Shown one piece after another: positions 14,772 to 23,466 of a stretch of 38,961 bases of DNA. The notes below the pieces were generated by a model. That model was not told the DNA's origin. It worked only from the letters and a program-made list of their open reading frames with translations, and searched no databases. The first letter of the stretch is position 1. Each line of letters begins with the position of its first letter. This stretch comes from Clostridiales bacterium (GTDB taxonomy: Bacteria > Bacillota > Clostridia > Christensenellales > JAISNN01). The stretch lies in contig JAISOS010000038.1 of the NCBI GenBank assembly GCA_031275485.1, forward strand, positions 1 to 38,961, written 5' to 3'. The position numbers were made by a program, and so were the translations under genes.

Positions 14772-16646
14772 ATGAGCGAAAGATTTACGGAGGATTTATT
14801 CTTAAAAGCAAGCGGAATAAGTTTAGGCGAGAATGATTTCGGTTATGTTTTTCCGCAAGGTAAAGCTACCGGTTTCAAAGATATAATTAGCCTGTTTAGA
14901 AAGATGGGCGGAAAGCCGGATGTTTGTGAAGTTGAAGATTTTGCTATTTCAAAAACAGGCATGGCAATGCCCGAGTATCTTGTTATATTCAAAAACGAGA
15001 AGAATACTCTAATGATCGTTGAATGCAAAGCAAGCGAAAAACAACATGAAAGTGAAAACAGAAACAAACCGAAAAGCTTTTCTGTTGACGGCGCATTATT
15101 TTATGCAAAGCATTTGAAATCTGATTACAATGTTATTGCAGTTGCGGTTAGCGGCAAATCAAAAGATAAATGTCGTGTAAACGCTTATTATTGGCGGCGC
15201 GGCGCCGACATATATGATGAGTTAAAAAAATCAAGAGATGTTATTCTTGACCCGGAGAACTATTTGAAGCTTGTGCAAGGCAAAAAAATGGAGCGTAAGT
15301 TCTCTATTGAGGAAGTTCGTGAATTGTCACTTGAAATGCACGACAGATTATGGGAATGTAAAGTAAGCGTAAAAGATAAACCAATTTTTATTGCAGGTAT
15401 TCTTATTGCGTTACAGGACCAAAGCTTCCGTAACGACTGGGATAATTTGTCTAATTTTGATATGTTGGTTAGAGCTATGATTGGCTCTATTGAAAGCATG
15501 CTTGACAAAAGCAACATAAGAAAAGAAAAAATCAATGCGATTAAAGGTTCTTTTGAGAAAATTAAGACAAACGAAAAACTAAAATCAATGCCTTTCGGCG
15601 CAAATGGCTCTTTGCCGTGGTTCATTGGACAACTCGAAAGTAAAATATTTCCAATGATGAACCATTACGAATATACTGAAGATGCTCTTGGTGTTTTCTA
15701 TCATGAGTTCATTAAATATAGCAGCGGTGACGGTAATGGTCTTGGGATTGTTTTAACGCCAAGGCATCTGACTGATTTTATGTGTGAAATCGGCGAAATA
15801 AACAAGAACAGTAAAGTAGTAGATATTTGTTGCGGCTCAGGGTCTTTCTTGGTTACCGCAATGTCAAAGATGTGTAAAAATGCCGATCCAAATAAAGTAA
15901 TTGAAATCAAACAATCGAGCTTATATGGAATAGAACTGGATATTGAATTGTTTACACTTGCCGTTACAAATATGATTGTGCGACAAGACGGTAAATCAAA
16001 CATTATACATGCCGATTGTTTTGACGCAAATGCAAAAAAAGAATTGTTAAAAAATTTCCCGGACACTCAATTAAATCTCGGTTTAATGAATCCGCCATAT
16101 TCTCAAAAAGACCATGTTGAGTTGGAGTTTGTTGAAAAATTATTATCCTTCCTTGCTCCCAACGGACTGGGGGTTGCAGTGGTTCCAATGAGCTGCGCAA
16201 TAGGAACAAAGTTTAAAGAAGAACGCCGAAGATTATTTAACAGCCATACCCTAAAAGCGGTATTTAGTATGCCTGATGACATATTTTATCCTACCGGCAC
16301 GAATGTTTGCGTTATGGTTTGGCAAGCACATAAGCCGCACGACGTAAAACAAAAAACTTTTTTTGGTTTTTGTAAAAACGACGGTTTTGTAAAAAGAAAA
16401 AAGCTTGGACGTGTAGATGTAAAAAACTTGTGGGAAGAAGTAAAAAAAGAGTGGCTTGAACTTTATCGAGATAAGAAGGTGATTGATGGCAAAAGTGCCT
16501 TGCAAGCTGTTACGCACTCTGATGAATGGCTACCGGAAGCCTATATGAAAACGGATTATTCCACTTTAACGCAAAAAGATTTTGAAAGAACAGTTAGGGA
16601 CTATTTTTCCTATTTAGTGAGGTGTGGTCATGACAATAAAGACTAA
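14772..16646 (+). CDS. BcgI-like restriction-modification subunit (nuclease plus N6-adenine methylase)
   Basis: A 624-residue fusion. The N-terminus has a PD-(D/E)XK-like core: Pro67-Glu68 in MPEYLVIF and Glu84-x-Lys86 in LMIVECKAS. The gamma-type methylase follows, with LTPRHLTDFM (328-337), the SAM motif VVDICCGSGSF (349-359) and the catalytic NPPY (440-443). Nuclease and methylase in one chain of this size, followed by a separate specificity subunit of about 330 residues, is the layout of type IIB enzymes such as BcgI. No HsdR-like helicase gene is present. The start is ATG 14772, preceded by AAAGGAA. The block is AT-rich against both flanks, suggesting horizontal acquisition. A methylase-only role cannot be excluded. 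Confidence 0.8.
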   Translation: MSERFTEDLFLKASGISLGENDFGYVFPQGKATGFKDIISLFRKMGGKPDVCEVEDFAISKTGMAMPEYLVIFKNEKNTLMIVECKASEKQHESENRNKPKSFSVDGALFYAKHLKSDYNVIAVAVSGKSKDKCRVNAYYWRRGADIYDELKKSRDVILDPENYLKLVQGKKMERKFSIEEVRELSLEMHDRLWECKVSVKDKPIFIAGILIALQDQSFRNDWDNLSNFDMLVRAMIGSIESMLDKSNIRKEKINAIKGSFEKIKTNEKLKSMPFGANGSLPWFIGQLESKIFPMMNHYEYTEDALGVFYHEFIKYSSGDGNGLGIVLTPRHLTDFMCEIGEINKNSKVVDICCGSGSFLVTAMSKMCKNADPNKVIEIKQSSLYGIELDIELFTLAVTNMIVRQDGKSNIIHADCFDANAKKELLKNFPDTQLNLGLMNPPYSQKDHVELEFVEKLLSFLAPNGLGVAVVPMSCAIGTKFKEERRRLFNSHTLKAVFSMPDDIFYPTGTNVCVMVWQAHKPHDVKQKTFFGFCKNDGFVKRKKLGRVDVKNLWEEVKKEWLELYRDKKVIDGKSALQAVTHSDEWLPEAYMKTDYSTLTQKDFERTVRDYFSYLVRCGHDNKD

Positions 16647-17619
16647 ACTTTTCAAAATTATGGAATTGTTTATAATTCACAAAGGGACTCGTCTAACTAA
16701 AGATGAGATGGTTGATGGGTCTACAAATTACTTAGGTGCTATTGATAATAATAACGGTGTTCGCCAACAAATTGATGCTTTGCCAAAATTTCAAGGTAAT
16801 TATATTACGGTCAATTATAACGGAAGTGTTGGCGAAGCTTTTTATCAAAATCAACCGTTTTGGGCATCTGACGATGTTAACGTGCTTGAACTTAAAAATC
16901 ATGTATTAAATGAAAAAATTGCGCTTTACATTATCACAGTAATAAGAGCGAATAGAAATAAATTCTCCTATGGTCGTAAATGGACTATGGAAAAAATGCG
17001 TGAAGAAGAGATACTCTTGCCAATTGATAAAAACAATTCCCCGGACTGGAATTACATGGAAAAATATATTAGCGACTTGAATATTGTGTTGCCAAAAACT
17101 AATAATGTGAGTAAAAATGCACCTTCCCTAGATTTGACAAAATGGAAATCCTTTTTAGTTGGAGATTTATTTAAGGTTGTTCGCGGAAAAAGGATAGTAA
17201 AAGATGTGGATTTTTTTAATGAATTGTCAGGAGAATACTGCATTCCAGTGATTACTCCAACAACTAAAAATAACAGTATTGACGGCTTTTATCATGATTA
17301 TAACTGTGCAGGTAATTCAGTTGTCTGTGGCGGTGAAGCCGCCGGTATGTTTGCTACATATCAAAAAGATAACTGCTGGGTTATGGACAGGAGTCGCATA
17401 TTTCAACCTAAAAACAATACTATTATTAACAAGTATACAAGTATGTTTCTACTTACATTATTTAATTTCAACCATTACCTTTTTTCGTATGGTCGTAGTG
17501 CAAATCCTAATATAATTGAAAATATAATTATAAAATTACCGGTTACTGACAACGATACACCAGATTGGCAATATATGGAAAATTATATTAAAAGTTTACC
17601 TTACGCTGATATTATATAA
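16630..17619 (+). CDS. DNA specificity (S) subunit of the BcgI-like system
   Basis: A 329-residue protein with two target-recognition halves. Each half ends in the same motif, PDWNYMEKYI (138-147) and PDWQYMENYI (311-320), showing an internal duplication; in each half a FSYGR motif (about 122-126 and 285-289) precedes the end by a similar distance. The motif pair is typical of S subunits encoded beside N6-methylase/nuclease fusions. It would choose the bipartite target for both cutting and methylation. The ATG at 16630 overlaps the methylase stop by 17 bases and has GAGGTG five bases upstream, so the two are translationally coupled. The target sequence cannot be read from the protein. Confidence 0.82.
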   Translation: MTIKTKLFKIMELFIIHKGTRLTKDEMVDGSTNYLGAIDNNNGVRQQIDALPKFQGNYITVNYNGSVGEAFYQNQPFWASDDVNVLELKNHVLNEKIALYIITVIRANRNKFSYGRKWTMEKMREEEILLPIDKNNSPDWNYMEKYISDLNIVLPKTNNVSKNAPSLDLTKWKSFLVGDLFKVVRGKRIVKDVDFFNELSGEYCIPVITPTTKNNSIDGFYHDYNCAGNSVVCGGEAAGMFATYQKDNCWVMDRSRIFQPKNNTIINKYTSMFLLTLFNFNHYLFSYGRSANPNIIENIIIKLPVTDNDTPDWQYMENYIKSLPYADII

Positions 17620-17710
17620 ATTACCTATGATTGATCTTAATAACGTTAAAATTTTTAAAAAAGGTTTTACCGGCGAAGTCTTAGAAAACACCTAAAAAGG
17701 AAAAAAGGCT

Positions 17711-19033
17711 ATGAATCTCAGAGATACTTTAAGAATAAACGAGGCGGGGCATTTGGAAATCGGCGGCGCGGATACCGTCGATTTGGTCAAGCGGTTCGGC
17801 ACGCCGCTTTACGCATTGGATTACGCGTATATCGCGAATGTGGCGTCGGCTTTCGTTTCCGCGTTAAGGGACAATTACGGGGAGGGCGCGGTGGCGTTCG
17901 CATCCAAGGCGTTTTGCTCCGCGGCGGTATACAAGCTGATAAGCGGCTTGGGTTTATATGCGGACACGGTATCGAAGGGAGAGATGTACACGGCTTTTTC
18001 GGGGAAGATGTTGCCCGAAAGGATTATCCTTCACGGTAACAACAAGCAGGCTTACGAGATCGATTACGCCGTCGAAAACGGCGCGGGATATATCGTTTTG
18101 GACGCCGGACACGAGGCGGCGGCAGTAGACGCGGCGGCAAAAAAACACGGTAAAATTCAAAGAGTTTTGGTGCGGGTAAATCCCGGCGTGGAGGCGCATA
18201 CGCACCGCTTCGTGCAGACGGCGCGCGCGGACAGCAAGTTCGGCTTTTCCATTGCGGACGGCTGTGCGGACGCTTTTATAAAAAGCGTTTTCAATTATCC
18301 GAATTTGGAATTTTGCGGCGTTCATTGCCATATCGGTTCGCAGATTTTCGACGAGGAGGCTTACGGTTTGGCGATAGACGTTATGACGGACTACATTAAG
18401 CGTCTGGGCGGGCTTTACGGCATAGCGGTAAAGGTTTTAAATCTCGGCGGCGGCTTCGGCGTACATTACACCGAAAAAGATCCGTATTATACGGCGGAGA
18501 ATTACGCGGAGTACGTTGTGTTTATAGCCGAAAAATTAAAGGAAAGCGCAAGGAAAAAGGACATAGCCAAACCGTTTTTAATCATCGAGCCGGGGCGTTC
18601 GCTGATTGCGGAGGCTGGCATAACGCTGTATACCGTAGGCGCGGTAAAGGATATCAAGGGGATAAAAAAATACTATGCGGTGGACGGCGGTATGTTTGAA
18701 AATCCGCGCTACGTAATGTACCGCTCCGAGTATTCCGCAATCGTCGCGAACAGGGCTACGGAGCCGTTCGCGGAGACCGTTTCTCTGACGGGAAAGTGTT
18801 GCGAGAGCGGCGATATGATCGCCGTCGATATTCCGCTTCAAAGGGCGGACAGAGGTGATATAATCGCTGTGTTTTCGACGGGCGCGTATAATTACAGTAT
18901 GAGTAGCCGCTATAACGGTAATTTGAGACCGCCCGTCGTTATGGTCAAGAACGGGCAAGCCGAATACATAGTTAAGCCGGAGACATACGACGACTTGATT
19001 CGGCACGACATAATACCGAATTTTTTGAAATAA
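17711..19033 (+). CDS. lysA: Diaminopimelate decarboxylase
   Basis: A 440-residue fold-III PLP enzyme that converts meso-diaminopimelate to lysine, the last step of lysine synthesis. The PLP lysine is Lys66 in FASKAFCS. Other markers are HCHIGSQ (205-211), the glycine loop LGGGFG (245-250), EPGRS (293-297), which binds PLP phosphate, and CESGD (364-368), which supplies the Cys and Asp reaching the partner active site in the dimer. Length fits the family. AAAGG precedes the ATG closely. The gene follows the restriction-modification block without its own obvious promoter, and no other lysine gene is adjacent. Confidence 0.95.
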   Translation: MNLRDTLRINEAGHLEIGGADTVDLVKRFGTPLYALDYAYIANVASAFVSALRDNYGEGAVAFASKAFCSAAVYKLISGLGLYADTVSKGEMYTAFSGKMLPERIILHGNNKQAYEIDYAVENGAGYIVLDAGHEAAAVDAAAKKHGKIQRVLVRVNPGVEAHTHRFVQTARADSKFGFSIADGCADAFIKSVFNYPNLEFCGVHCHIGSQIFDEEAYGLAIDVMTDYIKRLGGLYGIAVKVLNLGGGFGVHYTEKDPYYTAENYAEYVVFIAEKLKESARKKDIAKPFLIIEPGRSLIAEAGITLYTVGAVKDIKGIKKYYAVDGGMFENPRYVMYRSEYSAIVANRATEPFAETVSLTGKCCESGDMIAVDIPLQRADRGDIIAVFSTGAYNYSMSSRYNGNLRPPVVMVKNGQAEYIVKPETYDDLIRHDIIPNFLK

Positions 19034-19066
19034 AAACGGCGTAGCGTAATGCGAAATTTTTAACAT

Positions 19067-19086
19067 AAAAACAGGAGCTGTTTTTT
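19067..19086 (+). terminator. lysA terminator
   Basis: AAAAACAG pairs with CTGTTTTT across GAG and ends in T residues, 34 bases after the lysA stop. Confidence 0.55.
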
Positions 19087-19232
19087 GCGTAGTAAAAAGC
19101 AGCACCGCTTTTTTAGGGCGTCTTAGCAAAACGGAGTAAGCGAAAAATTGAGATATATTGCGTAACCGAAACGGAATGCAAGATACGGCGCCTAAAACTG
19201 CGGAAAGCATATGATATATAGCGTTGTAAAAG

Positions 19233-19260
19233 AAAAAATCGCCCGAGCGGCGATTTTTTT
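19233..19260 (+). terminator. Second intrinsic terminator after lysA
   Basis: AAATCGCC pairs with GGCGATTT around CGAGC, extended by A-T pairs on both sides and ending in seven T. It could work on both strands. Confidence 0.65.
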
Positions 19261-19266
19261 GCGCGT

Positions 19267-19955
19267 ATGCCGTATGGCGCGAATCAAATCGGCGGAAGTT
19301 CGCAGCGGGGATCATATAGCCAAATGCAAAGCGAATCACAAGGTGCACATAGTGGGTATGAGTTGAAAGAAGGGGATAGCGAAATCTTGACCTGATGAAC
19401 AAGAATCGAATGCAAGATCGCAAAGGCGGAAAGGCTACAAGACACAGACCAAAGTCCAAAGTATGAGCGTAGACCCTATGCGGTAAATTTGGCGGGTTAA
19501 AGAGAAAAGATATGAAGATACTAAATGAAAGACGGGAGAGAAACGATAGCGTTTACTTATCAATCGCAATGCATGAGCGGCGTCCCCGTCATTGTTATAG
19601 GCGAAAATTTTTGCAAGCGGAACGCGTTGGTTACGCCCGAAAGCGCGACTTTGCAAATGGAAGCGTATTAGAAGAGTATTATTTGACGCAAAAAATCAGC
19701 AAGACGCAAAACCAAAAAATATACGGGGAACTTATCGGTACGGGCAGAATTGTAACACTGAACGCATTCGATAATCGCGGGTTTATAACGGTTTTAGGCG
19801 ACGGAAAATTTGACACACAAGACGAGGGGCGGGCGATAGCCGACGCGGACGGGAATTTGTATCTCACAAGCAACCGAAAGGATTTCGCTGTGAAAGAGTT
19901 AAAAATTGCGTTTTGTATTTTCCCCATTTATTCGAAAAAGGTTTTCCCCGCATAA
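19267..19955 (+). pseudogene. Decayed coding region with several frame breaks
   Basis: Protein-like segments appear in successive frames. First is a Gly/Ser/Gln-rich stretch of 42 codons from 19267 (GANQIGGSSQRGSYSQMQSE) ending at TGA 19393-19395. Next comes a stretch from ATG 19524 reading TIAFTYQSQCMSGVPVIVIG, ending at a TAG near 19668. The last, in another frame to 19955, contains ITVLGDGKFDTQDEGRAIAD and AVKELKIAF. None has a good Shine-Dalgarno site. The simplest reading is one ancestral gene with a linker-rich N-terminus that has accumulated frameshifts. The family is not recognised; the last segment could alternatively be a short intact gene. Confidence 0.35.
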
Positions 19956-19972
19956 ATTTTTAAAAAAACGCT
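19931..19972. repeat. Half copy of the dispersed palindromic repeat
   Basis: AAAAAGGTTTTCCCCGCATAAATTT matches only the right half of the family (for example GGTTTTCCCCGC); the left arm is weak. Confidence 0.35.
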
Positions 19973-20700
19973 TTACGGATTCGTTTATACACAAAAAACG
20001 TCAGCGCGGCTGAAATTGTTCCGCGCAGGAGGTTAAAAGGCAGTACGCCGAAGGAAATGTAGTAGTAATAGAAGCTGTCCCGCGTTATGCCGTTATAGAG
20101 CTTAGATAGCATTCCGACGATCGCGTCGAAATTGCCGTGAAAGAACAGCTCGACGTAGAAAGGGACGAGTAGCACGCGGTTTAGGAGAGCTGCGGTAAGG
20201 GTGGAAATCACCGTGCCCGCAATGAGCGCTATCGCGGTGTTTATGTTAGCGTTTTTGGAGCGCGCGAGGGACGTTCCCGCGTTTTTGCCGCCGACGAGCC
20301 CGTCCGCATAGCTTTTTTTCTTATCGCCCGGCACAAAAATCACGAACATAGCCAGAAGATTTTTTATGCCGAGATGCGGCGATTCCTTTCTGATACGGTA
20401 TATGAGCGACGCGGGCAGAACGAAAGATATACCGATGATTATGTCGGCGATTTCACCCGCAAGCGCCGTGCTTGTCAGCGGCATTTTTAGCAGACCTTTT
20501 AGAACGACTATAAGACAGCCGCCCGCGGGTCCTAAGGTAAAGCCGCCGATCAGCGCGGGCAGGTCGGAGAATTGCATTTCCAAAAATTCGGGAAAAACGA
20601 AAGGAAGATTGAATTTTAAAAGATACAATACAAAGCTCAGCGCGGTAAGAATAGCCGTTTGAGCGACGTAGAGCGCGGCAAATTTTTTTTTGCGCGTCAT
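19960..20700 (-). CDS. ECF transporter substrate-binding (S) component, RibU-like
   Basis: A 246-residue membrane protein. The N-terminal half matches the RibU pattern: a helix ending in ALSFVLYLLKF, then FPEFLEMQFSDLPALIGGFT, LGPAGGCLIVVLKGLLKM and AGEIADIIIG. RibU binds riboflavin and works with the shared EcfT and EcfA ATPase subunits, which are not in this window. The protein is about 45 residues longer than usual because of a hydrophilic insertion near residues 123-150 (GDKKKSYADGLVGGKNAG) placed between membrane helices. AAGGAG precedes the ATG. A strong promoter at 20922-20950 gives a leader of about 215 bases, but I see no FMN riboswitch in it. Riboflavin as substrate is likely but not certain. 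Confidence 0.75.
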   Translation of the reverse strand: MTRKKKFAALYVAQTAILTALSFVLYLLKFNLPFVFPEFLEMQFSDLPALIGGFTLGPAGGCLIVVLKGLLKMPLTSTALAGEIADIIIGISFVLPASLIYRIRKESPHLGIKNLLAMFVIFVPGDKKKSYADGLVGGKNAGTSLARSKNANINTAIALIAGTVISTLTAALLNRVLLVPFYVELFFHGNFDAIVGMLSKLYNGITRDSFYYYYISFGVLPFNLLRGTISAALTFFVYKRIRKAFF

Positions 20701-20921
20701 TTTTTTAGCTCCTTATTGTTTAAAGTGTTTTTTATGTATTCAATATTCGTTTAAACGGGGAATCGACGTTTTTTGTATATTAATTTCAATACGACCCGGC
20801 GTTTTTTCTCATGCGGTCTAAATACCGAATCGGCGTTTCCCGTATTCCGGTTTCAATATAAAATTAATGGCTCAATATAATCATAGCGTTAATTTAAAAG
20901 CCGAACCGGCACCTTTTTTAT

Positions 20922-20950
20922 ATTTTACAATATAAACGGCGCGGTGTCAA
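20922..20950 (-). promoter_or_regulatory. Promoter of the RibU-like gene
   Basis: On the minus strand TTGACA, 17 bases, TAAAAT. It diverges from the rarA promoter, whose elements begin ten bases away. Confidence 0.65.
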
Positions 20951-20959
20951 TTCATTTGA

Positions 20960-20986
20960 TTGACTTTAATCGCTTTTTGTTATAAT
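20960..20986 (+). promoter_or_regulatory. rarA promoter giving a nearly leaderless mRNA
   Basis: TATAAT at 20981-20986 has an extended TGT before it; -35 candidates are TTGACT (spacing 15) or TTGATT at 20956 (spacing 19). Transcription should start about 5 bases before ATG 20998, and no Shine-Dalgarno site is present. Confidence 0.5.
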
Positions 20987-20997
20987 ATTTAATCGCT

Positions 20998-22242
20998 ATG
21001 GATTTATTTGATTTTGTGAAAAAACCGGACGCGCCTCTTTCCGAGAGAATGCGTCCCGAAACGATAGCCGAATTCGTCGGGCAGGGGCACTTGGTGGGCG
21101 GGGATTCCCTACTGATAAGGGCGATAAAGGCGGACGTTCTCGGCAGTTGCATTTTGTACGGTCCGCCCGGTACGGGCAAGACTACGCTTTCGAACATTAT
21201 AGCCGCGACGACCAATTCGCATTTCGAGAAGCTGAACGCCGTAGCCTCCGGCGTCGCCGACGCGAAGCGCATAATCGAGGAGGCGAAAGAGCGGCTGAGA
21301 GTGAGCGGTCAAAGGACGTATCTGTTGCTTGACGAGTGCCACAGATGGAACAAAGCTCAGTCCGACAGCGTACTCGCCGCAATCGAGCGGGGTTGCATAA
21401 TATTTGTCGGCTCGACGACCGAAAATCCTTACGTTTCTATGACGAACGCCATAGTTTCGCGTTGCCGCGTTTTCGAGTTTAAAAGGCTTTCGGAGGACGA
21501 TATAAAAGCCGTGTTGCGCCGCGCCGTCGCGGATAAAAAAAAGGGGTTGGGCAATTATAACGCGCGCTTGGACGGGAAAGCCGCCGCGCATCTGGCTTTT
21601 TTCGCGGGAGGCGACCTTCGCACCGCGCTCAACGCCCTCGAATTGGCGGTTCTGACTACGCCGCCCGACGCGGACGGCGTGATAACGGTGGATTTGAAAG
21701 CGGCGGAGCAATCCATTCAGAAAAAACCGCTCTCTATTGACGAGAGCGCGTATTACGACAATCTGAGCGCATTTTGCAAAAGTCTTAGGGGGAGCGACCC
21801 ATCCGCCGCGCTGTTCTATTCGGAACGTATGATTCAAGCGGGCGTGGATCCGCTGATAATTTTCCGCCGTCTTATGGCTCATTCAGCCGAGGATGTTGGA
21901 GTCGCCGATCCGAACGCGCTTGTCGTATCCGCATCCGCTCTCGCCGCGTATGAAAAGATGGGCTATCCCGAGGGAATATTGCCGCTTTCGGAGGCGATAA
22001 TATACGTCTGCAAAGCGAAAAAGTCAAATTCGACGCTTTTGGCTATGGACGCGGCGCGCGCCGCCGCTCTGAAATACGCGGATTTGCAACCGCCCGTCTA
22101 CCTTCGCGATACGAATTACAAGAGTGAAAAAATAACGGGCTATAAATATCCGCACGACTACGGCGGCGCCGTCGAGCAGCAATACCTGCCCGACGAAATC
22201 AAGAATATGCGCTTTTATACGCCGAACGAAAATGACGAGTAA
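20998..22242 (+). CDS. rarA: Replication-associated recombination protein A (RarA/MgsA AAA+ ATPase)
   Basis: A 414-residue AAA+ ATPase of the clamp-loader class that acts at stalled or broken replication forks. Walker A is GPPGTGKT (55-62), Walker B LLLDE (109-113), sensor 1 GSTTENP (138-144) and the arginine finger SRCR (154-157). GGDLRTALNALE is the sensor-2 region. The C-terminal tetramerisation part includes AHSAEDVGVADPNAL and the ending KYPHDYGG...QQYLPDE, both diagnostic for the family. Length is normal, with no added insertion. The gene lies alone, divergent from the RibU-like gene, and appears to be translated without a Shine-Dalgarno site. Confidence 0.95.
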   Translation: MDLFDFVKKPDAPLSERMRPETIAEFVGQGHLVGGDSLLIRAIKADVLGSCILYGPPGTGKTTLSNIIAATTNSHFEKLNAVASGVADAKRIIEEAKERLRVSGQRTYLLLDECHRWNKAQSDSVLAAIERGCIIFVGSTTENPYVSMTNAIVSRCRVFEFKRLSEDDIKAVLRRAVADKKKGLGNYNARLDGKAAAHLAFFAGGDLRTALNALELAVLTTPPDADGVITVDLKAAEQSIQKKPLSIDESAYYDNLSAFCKSLRGSDPSAALFYSERMIQAGVDPLIIFRRLMAHSAEDVGVADPNALVVSASALAAYEKMGYPEGILPLSEAIIYVCKAKKSNSTLLAMDAARAAALKYADLQPPVYLRDTNYKSEKITGYKYPHDYGGAVEQQYLPDEIKNMRFYTPNENDE

Positions 22243-22573
22243 AATTATTTTTTTAAATTTATGCGGAAGAGAACCTTTTCTCCTAAGAAAAGGTTCTCTT
22301 CCGCGCCTATTTCCAAAAGATATTTACGGCGGATAAGGAGAGCTTTTTTGCGGTATAATTACGCGTTTGGAAAATACGGACAAATAACGCGTAAGCGGCG
22401 GAGCGATACGGCTTATTTTGACCGCGAATACCTCGTAATTTGTTATGCTTAATATGTGCGGTAGCATATAAAAACGCCTGATTACGCATTTTAAAAACGA
22501 GGAAATTCGGAAAGCGAAAAAAACAAAAGGGCGTAATAAAATACGGGTGTATTGCGCGAGGGGGAGGAGAGGT
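22243..22573. other. Intergenic region rarA to GNAT gene
   Basis: It contains the perfect-stem repeat copy at 22263-22304. The remaining sequence shows no convincing gene, promoter or RNA. Confidence 0.5.
22263..22304. repeat. Dispersed palindromic repeat, copy with perfect 19-bp stem
   Basis: GCGGAAGAGAACCTTTTCT and its exact reverse complement flank the four bases CCTA. It begins 20 bases after the rarA stop; no U-run follows, so it is not a standard terminator. Confidence 0.75.
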
Positions 22574-23209
22574 ATGGGGGTTATTGACGACGGAAAATTT
22601 CCGCCCGTTTTGGAGACCGAAAGATTGATATTACGTCCTATGGAATTGGCGGACGCGGCGGATATATTCAAGCATGCGGGCGACGAGGAAACCGTGAGAT
22701 ATATGCTGTGGAATAGGCATACGAGCATATATGACACGATAGATTTCGTAAACATGGAGCTGGCGCGTTATGAGAATAAAAAAAGCTTCGATTACGCGAT
22801 AGTTCTCAAAGAGAATGTCGAAAGCGACGAAAACGGCAAAAATGACAAAAACCGTAAAAACGCCGAAAATAGCGTAAATGTCAAAAACGGCCAAAACGGC
22901 GGGCGTTTGATAGGCACGGGCGGCGTGTTTGACGCGTCGGATTTGCCGCATAAGGCGGCAATCGGGTATATTTTGAATAAGGATTATTGGGGCAGAGGCT
23001 TCGCGACCGAAGCGATGAGAGCCGTCGTCGGTTTTTTGACCGCCGAGCTGCGCGTTCACCGAATAGAGGCGTACCATACGTCTGAAAACGCCGCGTCCGG
23101 ACGGGTGATGCAAAAGCTTGGCATGAAATACGAGGGTATGCATATAGACTCGCTTTATCTAAGAGGACGATACTTTACGACGGTGCATTACGCCCTAATA
23201 AACGGCTGA
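22574..23209 (+). CDS. GNAT-family N-acetyltransferase (RimJ/RimL-like)
   Basis: A 211-residue acetyltransferase. The N-terminus PVLETERLILRPMELADAAD (11-30) and the acetyl-CoA loop YWGRGFATEA (138-147) are those of the RimJ/RimL group, which acetylates protein N-termini or small amines; the substrate here is unknown. ENAASGRVMQKLGMKYEG (171-188) is the usual C-terminal beta-alpha segment. A low-complexity Asn/Lys insertion at about 81-109 (ENGKNDKNRKNAENSVNVKN) interrupts the strand before the acetyl-CoA site. ATG 22574 is chosen because AGGAG lies five bases upstream; a GTG nine codons earlier has no such site. Confidence 0.85.
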   Translation: MGVIDDGKFPPVLETERLILRPMELADAADIFKHAGDEETVRYMLWNRHTSIYDTIDFVNMELARYENKKSFDYAIVLKENVESDENGKNDKNRKNAENSVNVKNGQNGGRLIGTGGVFDASDLPHKAAIGYILNKDYWGRGFATEAMRAVVGFLTAELRVHRIEAYHTSENAASGRVMQKLGMKYEGMHIDSLYLRGRYFTTVHYALING

Positions 23210-23251
23210 TTTTTTGACTTTACGGGGAAAAATTTTTTCTTTTTTTAAACT

Positions 23252-23310
23252 GCCAGGGAAAATCTTTTGTGAACGAAAGATTTTTCCCGCGTTCACTTCC
23301 CAAAAACTTT
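23252..23310. repeat. Dispersed palindromic repeat copy
   Basis: CAGGGAAAATCTTTT, then GTGAAC, then GAAAGATTTTTCCCGCG, followed by TTCCCAAAAACTTT. Pairing is nearly complete. Confidence 0.65.
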
Positions 23311-23314
23311 ATAA

Positions 23315-23330
23315 GCCCGCACTCGCGGGC
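23315..23330 (-). terminator. Possible terminator of the FGGY kinase gene
   Basis: GCCCGC and GCGGGC pair around four bases; on the minus strand TTATAAAGTTTTT follows. It is 137 bases beyond the kinase stop. Confidence 0.35.
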
Positions 23331-23466
23331 GTTTAAGCGGTATAAATGAGAAATCATAGCGTTTGTTTTCCCGGAGAACAGGCGCAATTATTATTTTTAC
23401 TTATACTTTTAAACGGCAACGTAAAGCTCGTTCGCTATAATAAGCCGTTAAATTACGAATTAAAAA

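Noticed and set aside
14772-17619. Classical type I restriction system
   Set aside because: No HsdR helicase gene is present, and the methylase chain carries its own nuclease motif.
17628-17696. 22-codon frame between the specificity subunit and lysA
   Set aside because: It is too short, with no good ribosome-binding site and no recognised family.
20701-20915. FMN riboswitch in the leader of the RibU-like gene
   Set aside because: The leader is long enough, but none of the conserved FMN-aptamer blocks are visible.
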